Below are positions 43,010-52,648 of a stretch of 64,000 nt of DNA, in pieces. Position numbers and translations under genes: made by a program. The DNA lies in NCBI GenBank assembly GCA_020724425.1, contig DYGY01000004.1, positions 16,517-80,516 of the forward strand, written 5' to 3'. A model generated the notes under the pieces. That model saw only the letters and a list, made by a program, of their open reading frames with translations, was not told the origin of the DNA and did not search any database. How positions within the stretch are numbered: position 1 is the first letter of the stretch; each line of letters starts with the position of its first letter. The stretch comes from Thermaerobacter marianensis (lineage in GTDB: Bacteria; Bacillota; Sulfobacillia; DVGY01).

Positions 43010-43819
43010 TTGCAGTCATTTAAGGTGGCAATGATTCAGATGTTGGTGACAGGGGATAAGGAGAGGAATCTTAAGCGAGCTGGTGAGCTTGTTAGAGAGG
43101 CAAGCAGGAAGGGTGCAAGGTTAATTGTCCTACCCGAGTTCTTTGTCTGTCCTCTTGATTTAAGTGTTTTACCTGATTGTGCTGAAGAGATACAGGGAAA
43201 GATAAGTACCTTTCTATCCGAATTAGCTAAGGAAACAGGCAGTTATCTGGTTGGGGGATCTTTTCCTGAAAGAGAAGGAGAAAGGCTGTATAATACTAGT
43301 CTCTTCTATTCTCCAGAGGGGATAGTTATAGCCAAACATAGAAAGATCCATCTTTTTGATGTGGATATTAAGGGTGGTATCAGTTTTCAGGAATCAAAGG
43401 TATTAGATTCGGGAGAAGAGACTACGGTTGTTGAAACTGAGCTTGGCAGGATTGGGATAGGTATTTGCTATGATATTCGTTTCCCTGAGCTTTGGCGAAA
43501 GATGGTGTTGCAGGGAGCAGAGATGTTTGTTGTGCCTGCTGCTTTCAATATGACCACAGGCCCGGCCCATTGGCATCTGTTGATGAGGACTAGAGCTCTT
43601 GATAATCAAGTGTACCTAGCTGTTGCTTCTCCGGCAAGGGATGAGTTTGGTAAATATGTAGCTTATGGTCATTCTTTGGGTGTTGACCCCTTTGGGAAGG
43701 TAGTAGTAGAGGCTGATATTGGTGAAGAGATTGTCTATATGATTGTGGATAGGGAAAGAATTGAAAAGGTTAGAGAACAACTGCCCGTGCTTAGACAAAG
43801 AAGACCTGAGGTATATTGA
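43010..43819 (+). CDS. Carbon-nitrogen hydrolase (omega-amidase / nitrilase superfamily)
   Basis: The protein (269 residues) has the nitrilase catalytic triad: Glu in RLIVLPEFFVCP, Lys in IAKHRKIHLFDVDI and Cys in GRIGIGICYDIRFPEL. The HLFDVDI(xx)G(x)SFQES pattern is typical of Nit2-like omega-amidases, which hydrolyse alpha-ketoglutaramate or deaminated glutathione. VVPAAFNMTTGPAHWHLLMR is the second conserved block. GTG 43001 would sit on GAGGGG (42995-43000); TTG 43010 has the better spacing. It is a single gene closed by a strong terminator. Confidence 0.9.
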   Translation: MQSFKVAMIQMLVTGDKERNLKRAGELVREASRKGARLIVLPEFFVCPLDLSVLPDCAEEIQGKISTFLSELAKETGSYLVGGSFPEREGERLYNTSLFYSPEGIVIAKHRKIHLFDVDIKGGISFQESKVLDSGEETTVVETELGRIGIGICYDIRFPELWRKMVLQGAEMFVVPAAFNMTTGPAHWHLLMRTRALDNQVYLAVASPARDEFGKYVAYGHSLGVDPFGKVVVEADIGEEIVYMIVDRERIEKVREQLPVLRQRRPEVY

Positions 43820-43824
43820 AATGG

Positions 43825-43849
43825 ACCCCCGGAAATTTCCGGGGGTTTA
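43825..43849 (+). terminator. Strong terminator after the amidase gene
   Basis: ACCCCCGGAAATTTCCGGGGGT is a complete 22-base palindrome, giving a GC-rich stem of at least nine pairs around AATT, followed by TTAG. It lies five bases after the stop codon. Confidence 0.85.
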
Positions 43850-44078
43850 GTAATGTAGTGGGTTTTCCATTTTAAAAAGAAGGATACTGAGTACCGAAAA
43901 AGAAATATTTCTAGAACAGCCCTAATAGTTTAGTAGCAAAATACTCTGCCTAGATTGACGGAAAACGACAAAGCCGTTGGGGTTTTCTCTCTGGAAGAGG
44001 TGTCTCTTGGAATAGGGAAGGAGGTTATGGCTGAAGAGTTCTAAGAGGCAATAGTCTATATATACAGGAGGTATGGAG

Positions 44079-45764
44079 ATGACTCAACCGTGGCTGAATA
44101 AGTATCCAGAAGGTATAAGGCATAGTTTAGATTATAATGGACGGGCCTTACATGCTTTTCTGGATGAAGCCGCAGCAAAGTATCCAGAGGTTACTGCTAC
44201 GTATTTTATTGGTGGGACTTTGACGTATCGGGAATTGGCTCAAAAAACAGAGAGTTTTGCAAAGGTGTTAGTTGATCTAGGTGTGAAGAAGGGCGATAGG
44301 GTTGCGGTAATGCTTCCGAATATGCCCCAGTTCATTATTGCTTTTTACGGGCTATTAAAGGCAGGGGCAATTGGTGTACCGGTTAATCCCTTGTACACAG
44401 AAAGGGAATTGGAGTTTCAGTTGAATAATTCCGGCGCTGAGACAATTATTGCTTTGGATATTCTGTATCCTCGTATTGAAAAAGTAAGAAAGAAGACTTC
44501 TTTGAAGAATGTTGTTGTTACTAAGGTTGGAGAGTATTTACCCTGGCATTTAAGGATGCTTTATCCCCTCAAAGAGAAAAAAGAGGGTACTGCAGTAAAG
44601 ATTTCCGCCGATGCTGATGTTTTGTGGTTCCAAGACTTGCTGGAGCGTGGTGCTAAGGCTTCTGTTGCTTTGCCAACTGATATTAAGCCTGAGGATATCG
44701 CTTTGTTTCAATATACCGGTGGAACAACCGGAACATCTAAGGGTGCTGTGCTAACTCACGGGAATCTTGTTGCGAATGCTTTACAGACTAGAGAGTGGTT
44801 TAAGGATGCCAAGGAGGGGCAGGAGAAGGTACTAGCAGCTATACCTTTCTTCCATGTCTATGGTATGACTGTGGCTATGAATCTTGGTATTGCCATAGCT
44901 GCTACTCTAGTTTTGATGCCTAGACCTACTCCGATTGATGATGTCTTAAAGACTATTCAGAAGACTAAGCCGAATATGTTCCCTGGAGTTCCGACTCTGT
45001 ATGTGGGAATTATTAATCATCCGGATGTTAAGAAGTATGATCTTTCTTCGATTACAGCTTGTATCAGCGGTGCAGCTCCATTACCTGTAGAGGTGCAGCA
45101 AAAGTTTGAAGAAATTACTGGTGGTACTCTGGTTGAAGGTTATGGTTTGACAGAGGCTTCACCGGTTACCCATGCTAATCCGCTGTATGGTGAACGCAAA
45201 TATGGTAGCATCGGTTTGCCGCTCCCAGATACCGATGTTCGTATTCGCGATCTTGAGACAGGTGAGAAGGATCTTGGTCCTGATGAAATAGGGGAACTTG
45301 TTATTAGAGGTCCTCAGGTTATGACTGGATATTGGCAGAAGCCAGAAGAAAATGCAAGAACTATTCGCGATGGCTGGCTATATACCGGTGATGTTGCTAA
45401 AATGGATGAAGACGGCTACTTCTATATTGTTGATCGTCTTAAGGACATGATTATCGCCGGTGGCTATAATATTTATCCAAGAGAAGTTGAAGAGGTTCTT
45501 TATGAACATCCAAAGGTGCTTGAAGCTGCAGTAGTTGGTGTACCTGATGAGTATAGAGGTGAGACTGTTAAGGCTTTTGTGGTCTTAAAAGAGGGTGAAA
45601 CCGCTACTGAAGAAGAGATTATTAACTTCACAAAAGAGCATCTAGCCAAGTATAAGGCACCAAAGGTAGTGGAGTTTAGGACCGAGCTACCTAAGAGTCT
45701 TGTCGGTAAGGTCTTAAGACGTAAGCTTTTGGAAGAGGAGTTACAGAAAGCCGAAGCAAAATAG
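44079..45764 (+). CDS. fadD: Long-chain fatty-acid-CoA ligase
   Basis: The 561-residue acyl-CoA synthetase activates fatty acids with ATP and CoA. Adenylate-forming motifs are present: the phosphate loop YTGGTTGTSKGAVLTHGN near residue 210, AIPFFHVYGMT, VEGYGLTEASPVTH, GWLYTGDVAKMDEDGYFYIV, DRLKDMIIAGGYNIYPREVE (hinge region) and the catalytic Lys in LPKSLVGKVLRRKL. AGGAGG at 44066-44071 serves ATG 44079; ATG 44073 is too close. It is followed after 14 bases by a DUF2889 gene and convergent to the beta-oxidation operon, so it probably feeds that pathway. Confidence 0.94.
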   Translation: MTQPWLNKYPEGIRHSLDYNGRALHAFLDEAAAKYPEVTATYFIGGTLTYRELAQKTESFAKVLVDLGVKKGDRVAVMLPNMPQFIIAFYGLLKAGAIGVPVNPLYTERELEFQLNNSGAETIIALDILYPRIEKVRKKTSLKNVVVTKVGEYLPWHLRMLYPLKEKKEGTAVKISADADVLWFQDLLERGAKASVALPTDIKPEDIALFQYTGGTTGTSKGAVLTHGNLVANALQTREWFKDAKEGQEKVLAAIPFFHVYGMTVAMNLGIAIAATLVLMPRPTPIDDVLKTIQKTKPNMFPGVPTLYVGIINHPDVKKYDLSSITACISGAAPLPVEVQQKFEEITGGTLVEGYGLTEASPVTHANPLYGERKYGSIGLPLPDTDVRIRDLETGEKDLGPDEIGELVIRGPQVMTGYWQKPEENARTIRDGWLYTGDVAKMDEDGYFYIVDRLKDMIIAGGYNIYPREVEEVLYEHPKVLEAAVVGVPDEYRGETVKAFVVLKEGETATEEEIINFTKEHLAKYKAPKVVEFRTELPKSLVGKVLRRKLLEEELQKAEAK

Positions 45765-45778
45765 AGAAAGAAGGAAGC

Positions 45779-46327
45779 ATGTTGATTGAAACACCACAGA
45801 TATTGCTGAACAGGACAAAGACGTTGCAGATCTACTTGCATTCGGAAGATGAGTATCTCTTTGTTTCCACATTCAAGGATGAGGAACATGATATGGAGGT
45901 CAGGCTATTAGTTGAAAAGGGTTCAGGAACCATTCTTTCGGCTGATGCCAAGATGAATATTGTTCCTTACGGAAAGATTTGTCGTCAGTCTTTAGGGGTT
46001 ATTAAGACCCTAGAAGGTATGAAGATTACCAAGGGTATTACTAAGGATGTGTACAAGAATGTTGGTGGTGTTACCGGCTGTACCCATCTTGTCGAGATTG
46101 CTTTAGAGGCTATGAGGGGTTATGTACCTGCTTTAGGCACGGAAATGGCTTATCAGGAGGCAGACAGGCTTGCTAGAGAGGGTGTTTCTGTAGATGAGGT
46201 TGAAGAACAGGTGCGAGAGAAATATTATCTCATGGGACGGAAACTTATACCTAACACCTGTCTGGTATATAACCTGGAAAATGAGTATGATCTAGAGGAT
46301 ATTAGAAAAGGGAATATGAATGGGTAA
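45779..46327 (+). CDS. DUF2889 domain protein
   Basis: The 182-residue protein matches DUF2889: RTKTLQIYLHSEDEYLFVST, GTILSADAKMNIVPYGKICR, KNVGGVTGCTHLVEIALEAM (a conserved Cys-Thr-His) and EKYYLMGRKLIPNTCLVYN. The family is uncharacterised. Here it follows the acyl-CoA ligase after 14 bases and is almost certainly co-transcribed with it. A role linked to fatty-acid or acyl-CoA metabolism is a guess from this context only. The conserved Cys and His could bind metal. Two hairpins follow. Confidence 0.85.
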   Translation: MLIETPQILLNRTKTLQIYLHSEDEYLFVSTFKDEEHDMEVRLLVEKGSGTILSADAKMNIVPYGKICRQSLGVIKTLEGMKITKGITKDVYKNVGGVTGCTHLVEIALEAMRGYVPALGTEMAYQEADRLAREGVSVDEVEEQVREKYYLMGRKLIPNTCLVYNLENEYDLEDIRKGNMNG

Positions 46328-46388
46328 GGAGGCTTTGGCCTCCTTTCCTTATGATGAAAGAGGAGATCGGGTGACCTCCTCTTTCATT
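46325..46388. terminator. Double hairpin between convergent fadD and fad operons
   Basis: The first hairpin pairs AAGGAGGC with GCCTCCTT (loop TTTG), followed by TCCTT. The second pairs GAAAGAGGAG with CTCCTCTTTC (46354-46388). Placed between convergent operons, they probably act as terminators for the + strand pair and for the minus-strand beta-oxidation operon respectively. Confidence 0.75.
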
Positions 46389-46417
46389 TCGAAGCGCTTG
46401 GGAGCTTCAGAAATAAG

Positions 46418-48202
46418 CTAGAAGATATATTTTTGCTGATTACCGGTAGCATCAGCAATCTCACGGAGCAGTGTAACAGTATCCACTGAGCTTCTGCGAG
46501 TGAGTTTGCGGGTTAATGCGATTAGGGTTCGCAGGGTATCTCCTTCTTCCATGCGAGAGAGGGTTTCTCTAGCTAGTTGATCTATTTCAGTGATGGTCCA
46601 TTCAGCATAAACCTTTACAGCTGCTTCTCTTAGTTTGTGAAGTTCTTGGTCTTCTTCGTCCTTTAGTTTCAGTGTACGCAGTAGTGCACTTTCTAGAGCA
46701 TAGATCTTGGTGATCATGTCTGCTAGGTTAGCTAGAACTTCTTGTTCACCCTCTAGTGCTGTTTGGTATTTTTGGACTGCTAAGCCACCAACAGTTAAGA
46801 AAATCTTTTTGGTAGCTTTAAGGATCCACTGTTGTTCTTCTAGATCCGGTTCATTGCCACTGAAGGTGGGTGGCATGAGACTGACTAGTTCCTTTTCTAA
46901 TGCCTGTGCTGCTTGAAGGAGGGGTATTTGTCCTTTAAGGGCTCTTCTTAACAGCATATCAGGAATTAGAAGCCTGTTAATTTCGTTTGTACCTTCAAAG
47001 ATACGGTTGATTCTTGAGTCTCTGTAGGCTCTCTCTACTTCATATTCTTGCATGTAGCCATAGCCACCATGGATCTGAACTGCTTCATCAACCACAAAAT
47101 CAAGGGTTTCGGAACCAAAGATCTTATTTACTGATGCTTCAAGAGCGTATTCGGCAATGGCTTTAGCTGCCAAGGTTCCATCATCTTCACTAGCAGAGTC
47201 TAGTTCACTTAGTTTTTCTTCCATTAATCCAGCTGTTCTATAGACCATGCTTTCGAGGGCATAGGTCTTTACGGTCATCTCTGCAAGTTTCCTGCCGATT
47301 AGGGGGAAGGAAACAATGGGTTTGTTAAATTGTTTGCGTTCATTGGCATAGGTGGAGGCAGTACCGATGGTTCTCTTGGAACCACCTAGACAGCCGGCAG
47401 CCAGCTTAAATCTACCAATGTTAAGGATGTTAAAGGCAATTATGTGACCTTTCCCTATTTCGCCTAAGACATTGTCTACTGGAACTTCGGCGCTATCAAG
47501 AATGAGGCTACAGGTGGATGAACCTTTAAGACCCATTTTCTTTTCTTCTGGACCCACATCTACTCCGGGCATGCTTCGTTCAACGATAAAGGCGGTGAAT
47601 TTATCCCCATCTACTTTAGCGTAGGCTACAAAGACATCAGCAATACCGGCGTTGGTGATCCACTGTTTTGTACCTCTAAGGATATAGTGGGTACCTGCTT
47701 CATTAAGGGTGGCGGTTGTTCTAGCACTTAAGGCATCTGAACCTGACTCCGGTTCGGTTAAGGCATAGGCTGCGATTAGTTCTCCTGTGGCGAGTTTGGG
47801 CAGGTACTTCTCCTTCTGTTCTTTGTTGCCAAAAAAGACGATGGGAAGAGTACCGATACCAACATGGGCACCAAAGGTAATGCCAAAGCCACCGGCTATG
47901 GAGATTTTTTCTGTTATCAGGGTGGAGCTTAGCTTATCAAGACCTAAACCACCGAAATCCTCGGGGATGTCGGCACCAAGGAGTCCTAGTTCACCGATTT
48001 GTTTTAAGAGATCAATACTTACTTCAAAGTTTTGCTGTTCTATCTCTTCGATTTTAGGAAGGACTTCTCTTTCTAGAAACTCCTCTGCACTTTCAGCTAT
48101 CATTAGATGATCACGGTTAAATTCTTCAGGTATAAAGGTTTCTTCAGGGAGGACCTCTTCGATAAGGAAGCCGCCACCTGCTTTAGCATAGCGATCTGTC
48201 AT
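46418..48202 (-). CDS. fadE: Acyl-CoA dehydrogenase with C-terminal extension (FadE-like)
   Basis: The 594-residue flavoprotein oxidises acyl-CoA to enoyl-CoA, passing electrons to ETF. Visible motifs are PEDFGGLGLDKLSSTLITEK, AYALTEPESGSDALSARTTA (substrate and FAD binding), KQWITNAGIADVFVAYAKV, MGLKGSSTCSLILDSAEV, QIHGGYGYMQEYEVERAYRD and FEGTNEINRLL with the catalytic Glu. The final 200 residues are helical, an extension seen in the B. subtilis FadE type. ATG has AGGAGG upstream. It is the last gene of the minus-strand operon (FadR, FadN, FadA, FadE). Confidence 0.94.
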   Translation of the reverse strand: MTDRYAKAGGGFLIEEVLPEETFIPEEFNRDHLMIAESAEEFLEREVLPKIEEIEQQNFEVSIDLLKQIGELGLLGADIPEDFGGLGLDKLSSTLITEKISIAGGFGITFGAHVGIGTLPIVFFGNKEQKEKYLPKLATGELIAAYALTEPESGSDALSARTTATLNEAGTHYILRGTKQWITNAGIADVFVAYAKVDGDKFTAFIVERSMPGVDVGPEEKKMGLKGSSTCSLILDSAEVPVDNVLGEIGKGHIIAFNILNIGRFKLAAGCLGGSKRTIGTASTYANERKQFNKPIVSFPLIGRKLAEMTVKTYALESMVYRTAGLMEEKLSELDSASEDDGTLAAKAIAEYALEASVNKIFGSETLDFVVDEAVQIHGGYGYMQEYEVERAYRDSRINRIFEGTNEINRLLIPDMLLRRALKGQIPLLQAAQALEKELVSLMPPTFSGNEPDLEEQQWILKATKKIFLTVGGLAVQKYQTALEGEQEVLANLADMITKIYALESALLRTLKLKDEEDQELHKLREAAVKVYAEWTITEIDQLARETLSRMEEGDTLRTLIALTRKLTRRSSVDTVTLLREIADATGNQQKYIF

Positions 48203-48216
48203 TTAGTTAACCTCCT

Positions 48217-49395
48217 TTAGATGAGTTCAAATATCCCAGCAGCACCCATACCGCCACCTATACACATGGTGACCATACCATAACGACCATTACGGCGTTT
48301 TAGTTCATGAAGCAGGGTTGCTGTCAGTTTGGCTCCTGTACAACCTAAGGGGTGGCCTAGGGCAATAGCGCCACCATTGACATTTACCTTCTCAATATCA
48401 AGTCCAAGTTTCTTGATGATATGGAGTGATTGGCTGGCAAATGCTTCATTAAGCTCGATTAGATCGATGTCATCTAGGTTTAGACCTGCTAGTCTAAGTG
48501 CTTTTGGTATTGCTTCTACCGGCCCTATCCCCATAATTTCTGGTGGTACGCCAGCGACTGCATAGGATACCATTCTAGCGATGGGTCTTAGACCTAATTC
48601 ACTGGCTTTCTTTTCGCTCATGACTAGGGTAGCGGCTGCACCATCACTCATCTGGGATGAGTTACCTGCAGTAACTGTACCCTTTGTGCTGAATACTGGT
48701 CTAAGTTTGCTTAATGCTTCAAGGGTTGTATCTGCTCTAGGCCCTTCATCCTGGTCAAACAGGGTTTCTTTTTCAAGGGGGCCGGTTTCTGGACTATAGC
48801 TTCTCTTTTTTATGGATACAGGTACGATTTCGTCTTTGAACTTACCGCTGGCGATAGCGGCTAGAGCTCTTTGATGACTTCTGTAAGCAAACTCGTCTTG
48901 TTCTTCTCTGGTGATATTGAAGCGATTAGCAACCTCTTCTGCAGTATGGCCCATACCCATATAGATTTCTGGCCAGTTTGCAGCTATTTCCGGGTGGGGT
49001 GAGAATTTATGGCCTGACATGGGTACTTTGCTCATGGATTCGACACCACCGGCGATGATGATATCGGCCATACCGGTACTAATTTGCTGGCTGGCAAGAG
49101 CAATGGTTTGCAGACCCGAAGAACAGAATCTGTTAACAGTCATTGCTGGTACATTTATGGGGAGGCCTGCATGCAGGCCAATGATACGGCTCATGTTTAG
49201 ACCCTGTTCACCCTCTGGCATTGCACAGCCAAGAATGAGATCGTCTATCTCGGTGGGGTCAAGGGCTGGAATTTTTTTAAGCGTCTCCTTGATTACTGCT
49301 GCACCGAGATCTTCAGGACGGGTTTGGTTTAATGTTCCTCTTGGTGCTTTTCCTACGGCTGTCCGTAAGGATGAAACGATGACTGCATCACGCAC
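48217..49395 (-). CDS. fadA: Acetyl-CoA C-acyltransferase (3-ketoacyl-CoA thiolase)
   Basis: The 392-residue thiolase splits 3-ketoacyl-CoA to acetyl-CoA and a shortened acyl-CoA. The nucleophile Cys lies in [16 protein letters not shown], the other catalytic residues in [18 protein letters not shown] (His) and [14 protein letters not shown] (Cys). FAD-style fusion partners are absent, as expected for thiolases. It is encoded between FadN and the acyl-CoA dehydrogenase on one transcript, with GTG start and GGAGG ribosome binding site. The order fadN-fadA-fadE matches the Bacillus operon. Confidence 0.96.
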   Translation of the reverse strand: MRDAVIVSSLRTAVGKAPRGTLNQTRPEDLGAAVIKETLKKIPALDPTEIDDLILGCAMPEGEQGLNMSRIIGLHAGLPINVPAMTVNRFCSSGLQTIALASQQISTGMADIIIAGGVESMSKVPMSGHKFSPHPEIAANWPEIYMGMGHTAEEVANRFNITREEQDEFAYRSHQRALAAIASGKFKDEIVPVSIKKRSYSPETGPLEKETLFDQDEGPRADTTLEALSKLRPVFSTKGTVTAGNSSQMSDGAAATLVMSEKKASELGLRPIARMVSYAVAGVPPEIMGIGPVEAIPKALRLAGLNLDDIDLIELNEAFASQSLHIIKKLGLDIEKVNVNGGAIALGHPLGCTGAKLTATLLHELKRRNGRYGMVTMCIGGGMGAAGIFELI

Positions 49396-49411
49396 TTTTG
49401 TCGCCTCCTTA

Positions 49412-51814
49412 TTAATTGCGTAAAGGCTTACCCGTAGTTAGGATGTGCTGAATACGTTGTTGAGTTTTGGGTTCGCCACAGAGGCTCAAGAAGGCCTCTC
49501 TTTCTAGTTCTAGGAGATATTCTTCTGTGACATAGGTTCCTGCTGCCACATTGCCACCAGCAAGAATATTAGCCAGCTTACCGGCAATGAGCTTATCATG
49601 TTCACTGGCATAACCGGAACGATACAGGTGGTCAACACCTATTTCTAGGACTGCTCTACCTTCACGTCCGGTAACTTTGATTGGTTTTTTGATTGGTGGT
49701 CTATAGCCCATTTTATCTAGATGCAATACCTGTTGTTTTGCATCATAGAGTAGATGTTCACGGTTCATGGTAAGCGAGTCGCTAGATTGTAAATAGCCAA
49801 GTTCCTTGGCCTCTTTGGCACTGGTAGCTACTTTGGCTAGACCAATGGTCTGGAAGACCCCGTTTACAAAGGGTTGGGGATCCACATCTGCTCCTTCAGG
49901 GATGTTGGCCATGGCCCGATAGAGCATTTCTTTGGTTCCGCCACCGGCAGGGATAAGGCCAACCCCTACCTCCACTAGACCCATGTAGGTTTCTGCTGCT
50001 GCCTGAACATGGCTACCATGGAGAACAAACTCTGCTCCTCCACCTAAGGCCATACCTGCAGGAGCAACTACCACGGGTCTTTGGCTGTATTTGAAAGCTA
50101 GGCCTGCATTCTGGAACATCTTTGAGGCATACTCGATAATATCGAAGTTCCAGTCCTGAATCTCCATCAGGAGCCACATAAGATTTGCACCAACTGCAAA
50201 GTTCTTACCGGGGTTTGTAACTACCATACCACGATAGTTCCTGTTTACTTCTTCTGTGGCCTTGATAGCCATATTAAGGATGTCTTCACCAATGGCATCC
50301 TTGGGTGAATGCAGTTCCAGACAGGCCACATCATCACCGATATCTATTAGGCTGGCACCGGCATTGCTTAAGATTACCTTGCCTTGCTTTTTAAGTCTGG
50401 CTAGAGAGATAATCTCTTTAGGTTCGCCAATATCTAGCATACCCTTGCTTGTATATACCTGTTTTGTGAACTGTTCGGTTTCCTGGTAGAAGGTCTTGTA
50501 GCCATCACTTAGAAGTTGTTTGACCCAAGCAGGGATGGTTTCACCTTCTGCTTCCATCCTGTTGATGGATTTTTCTAAACCGATAGCATCCCAGACTTCA
50601 AAGGGACCGAAATCCCAGTTGAAACCCCAGCGCATGGCAGCATCTATGCTTTGGATGTCTTCTGCTATTTCACCAAGCTTGTTGGCGGAATATATGAGGA
50701 CTTTTTTGGTTACTTCCCAAGCAAATGTAGCTGCTTTGTCTTTGCCATACACTACTCCAGCCAATTGCTCAGTTTTGGTTTTGGCCTGTTTAGCCATTTC
50801 TATAGAGGCAAAGCTTGCCTTCTTTTTGGGAACATACTCTAGGGTTTTAAGGTCTAAACTATGGATTTCTGATTTGCCATTCCCTTTTACTTTCTTGTAG
50901 AAGCCCAATCCTGCCTTTTCACCTATGAAGCCCTTCTCCACCATAGCTTCAAGGTATGCAGGGACACTGAATATAGCCTTTTCTTCAGGGTCAGTGACGG
51001 CATCTCTAATGTTTGTTAGGACATGGAGATAGGTGTCTAGACCAACAAGGTCTAAGGTTCTAAAGGTTGCACTTTTGGGGTGCCCCATGGCTCTACCGGT
51101 AATGGCATCAACCTCATCAACGGTTAGATCCATATTTTCCATGGCCTGTAAGGTTACTTGCAGGGCATAAAGGCCAATCCTATTGGCAATGAAGTTAGGG
51201 GTATCCATGGCATAGACAACACCCTTGCCTAAACTTCTTTCAGCAAAGACTTTGAATGCTTCCATGATGGCAGGATCGGTATCCGGCCCGGGAATCATCT
51301 CTAAAAGATACATGTATCTTGGTGGATTGAAGAAATGGGTGCCAAAGAAGTGTTTACCAAAATCCTCTGACATGCCTTCGCAAATCTGTGCGATAGGTAG
51401 ACCGGATGTATTGGTACTTACCAGAGTTCCCGGTCTCCTGTGTTTCTCCACTTCAGCCCAAAGTTTTCTTTTTGGTTCTAGCTGTTCAATTACTGCTTCG
51501 ATAATCCAGTCGGCATCTTTAACTACATGAAGATCGTCTTCAAAGTTACCGGGTGTAATTAAAGAAAGGACATCTTTAGAAAAGATTGGTGAGGGTTTAG
51601 CCTTTTTCATTTTCTCTAAAGAGGAAAGAGCAAAGCGATCCCTTACTTCCTTATCCTGTAGGGTTAAGCCCTGTTTCTCTTCGGCTTCCGTTAGCTTGTT
51701 AGGTACGATGTCTAAGAGGTGGACTGTTAGCCCGGCATTTGCTAGGTGAGCTGCAATCTGTGAACCCATTAGACCTGCTCCTAAAACTACCACATGGTCA
51801 ATTTTGGTCCTCAA
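49412..51814 (-). CDS. fadN: Bifunctional 3-hydroxyacyl-CoA dehydrogenase / enoyl-CoA hydratase
   Basis: The protein (800 residues) has the dehydrogenase module at the N-terminus and the crotonase module at the C-terminus, the order of B. subtilis FadN and opposite to E. coli FadB. The NAD-binding [20 protein letters not shown] is at residues about 10-30, followed by [31 protein letters not shown] and [19 protein letters not shown]. The hydratase part has [13 protein letters not shown] and [22 protein letters not shown] 51814 behind GGGAGG is a better start than ATG 51838, which overlaps the regulator gene. Size about 790-800 agrees. Confidence 0.94.
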   Translation of the reverse strand: MRTKIDHVVVLGAGLMGSQIAAHLANAGLTVHLLDIVPNKLTEAEEKQGLTLQDKEVRDRFALSSLEKMKKAKPSPIFSKDVLSLITPGNFEDDLHVVKDADWIIEAVIEQLEPKRKLWAEVEKHRRPGTLVSTNTSGLPIAQICEGMSEDFGKHFFGTHFFNPPRYMYLLEMIPGPDTDPAIMEAFKVFAERSLGKGVVYAMDTPNFIANRIGLYALQVTLQAMENMDLTVDEVDAITGRAMGHPKSATFRTLDLVGLDTYLHVLTNIRDAVTDPEEKAIFSVPAYLEAMVEKGFIGEKAGLGFYKKVKGNGKSEIHSLDLKTLEYVPKKKASFASIEMAKQAKTKTEQLAGVVYGKDKAATFAWEVTKKVLIYSANKLGEIAEDIQSIDAAMRWGFNWDFGPFEVWDAIGLEKSINRMEAEGETIPAWVKQLLSDGYKTFYQETEQFTKQVYTSKGMLDIGEPKEIISLARLKKQGKVILSNAGASLIDIGDDVACLELHSPKDAIGEDILNMAIKATEEVNRNYRGMVVTNPGKNFAVGANLMWLLMEIQDWNFDIIEYASKMFQNAGLAFKYSQRPVVVAPAGMALGGGAEFVLHGSHVQAAAETYMGLVEVGVGLIPAGGGTKEMLYRAMANIPEGADVDPQPFVNGVFQTIGLAKVATSAKEAKELGYLQSSDSLTMNREHLLYDAKQQVLHLDKMGYRPPIKKPIKVTGREGRAVLEIGVDHLYRSGYASEHDKLIAGKLANILAGGNVAAGTYVTEEYLLELEREAFLSLCGEPKTQQRIQHILTTGKPLRN

Positions 51815-51830
51815 TTTTAATAAACCTCCC

Positions 51831-52448
51831 TTACACATGCTTCATGACTGCCCGTGCCAAAAGGGTATAGATGGCGGGAGTCATGGTTTGAAGATCATAT
51901 CTGAATTCAGACATTACCCAGGCAGTTACGGTTTGATCTAGTGTTCCAAAAATCAGACGTCTAGCTGCTCGGGGATCAATATCCTGATAGAAGACCTCCT
52001 TTCTTTTGCCTTCAAGGATTATGTTGTCGATGAGGTTAAAGTATGGTTTGAGAATATTGCTTAGTTGTTTTTGCAAGTGTCTTCCTGGTTGTTTAAGCTC
52101 TATTTGCGTTAGCAGAGCTATTGATTTTTGCTGACCTAAAAAAGAGAAATGTGCTTCTACTAAAGCCTGAAGTTTGGCTTCAGGTTCCTTATGGTCAGCT
52201 AGCCTTTCTTCCACCCATGTCAAATAGCCACCAATACCCTCTTCAAAGACCTTAATTAACAGGTCTTCTTTGTTGCGAAAGTACAGGTAGATTGTACCTT
52301 CGGCAACGTTGGCTTCCTTAGCAATACTATTCATTCTTGCTTTGTGGTAGCCATGTTGAGCGAATATTTCTGTGGCTGCTTCAATGATAGCCCAGTATTT
52401 TTCGGGGTTACCTCTAATTTGTTTTTGAGTTCGTCCCAGTTCAACCAT
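51831..52448 (-). CDS. fadR: TetR-family regulator of fatty-acid degradation
   Basis: The 205-residue protein has a TetR N-terminal HTH (EIFAQHGYHKARMNSIAKEA, VAEGTIYLYFRNKEDLL) and a helical ligand-binding C-terminus. It resembles Bacillus FadR, which binds long-chain acyl-CoA and is released from its operator by that ligand. It is the first gene of the fad operon. An operator-like site, TGAATGAGCAGTCAATCA on the minus strand (52517-52534), lies about 69 bases upstream of its ATG. Autoregulation together with beta-oxidation genes is the likely scheme. Confidence 0.87.
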   Translation of the reverse strand: MVELGRTQKQIRGNPEKYWAIIEAATEIFAQHGYHKARMNSIAKEANVAEGTIYLYFRNKEDLLIKVFEEGIGGYLTWVEERLADHKEPEAKLQALVEAHFSFLGQQKSIALLTQIELKQPGRHLQKQLSNILKPYFNLIDNIILEGKRKEVFYQDIDPRAARRLIFGTLDQTVTAWVMSEFRYDLQTMTPAIYTLLARAVMKHV

Positions 52449-52516
52449 ATTGACGTATTTTAGCTATCCATATAACGATTTCCTGCTAACAAAGAGAGAT
52501 ATTTTTCTAAATATGA

Positions 52517-52534
52517 TGATTGACTGCTCATTCA
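52517..52534 (-). promoter_or_regulatory. FadR-type operator
   Basis: Read on the minus strand, TGAATGAGCAGTCAATCA is an imperfect palindrome agreeing at 15 of 18 positions with the Bacillus FadR consensus as I remember it (TGAATGAMTARTCATTCA). It lies between fadR (52448) and the divergent gene at 52649, close to where the fad operon promoter must be. No matching site was seen upstream of the acyl-CoA ligase at 44079. Confidence 0.7.
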
Positions 52535-52648
52535 GTATCATTCTCCATTAAGATTTATGCCACAGGCAAACAAGAGAAGAACATTTTGGCAGGTTATTTG
52601 GGTATTTTTGCCGAAATCTAACGATGTTTGACGAAATGGGGGAAACAG

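Noticed and set aside
44031..44045. Five-codon leader peptide (MAEEF) with a strong AGGAGG before the acyl-CoA ligase
   Set aside because: Such mini-frames occur by chance and no attenuator hairpin or repeated codons follow.
52591..52610. Sigma-54-like promoter upstream of the DruA-like gene
   Set aside because: TTGGCAGG is followed by TTTGGG at the right distance, but the invariant GC of the -12 element is GG, so it does not meet the consensus.
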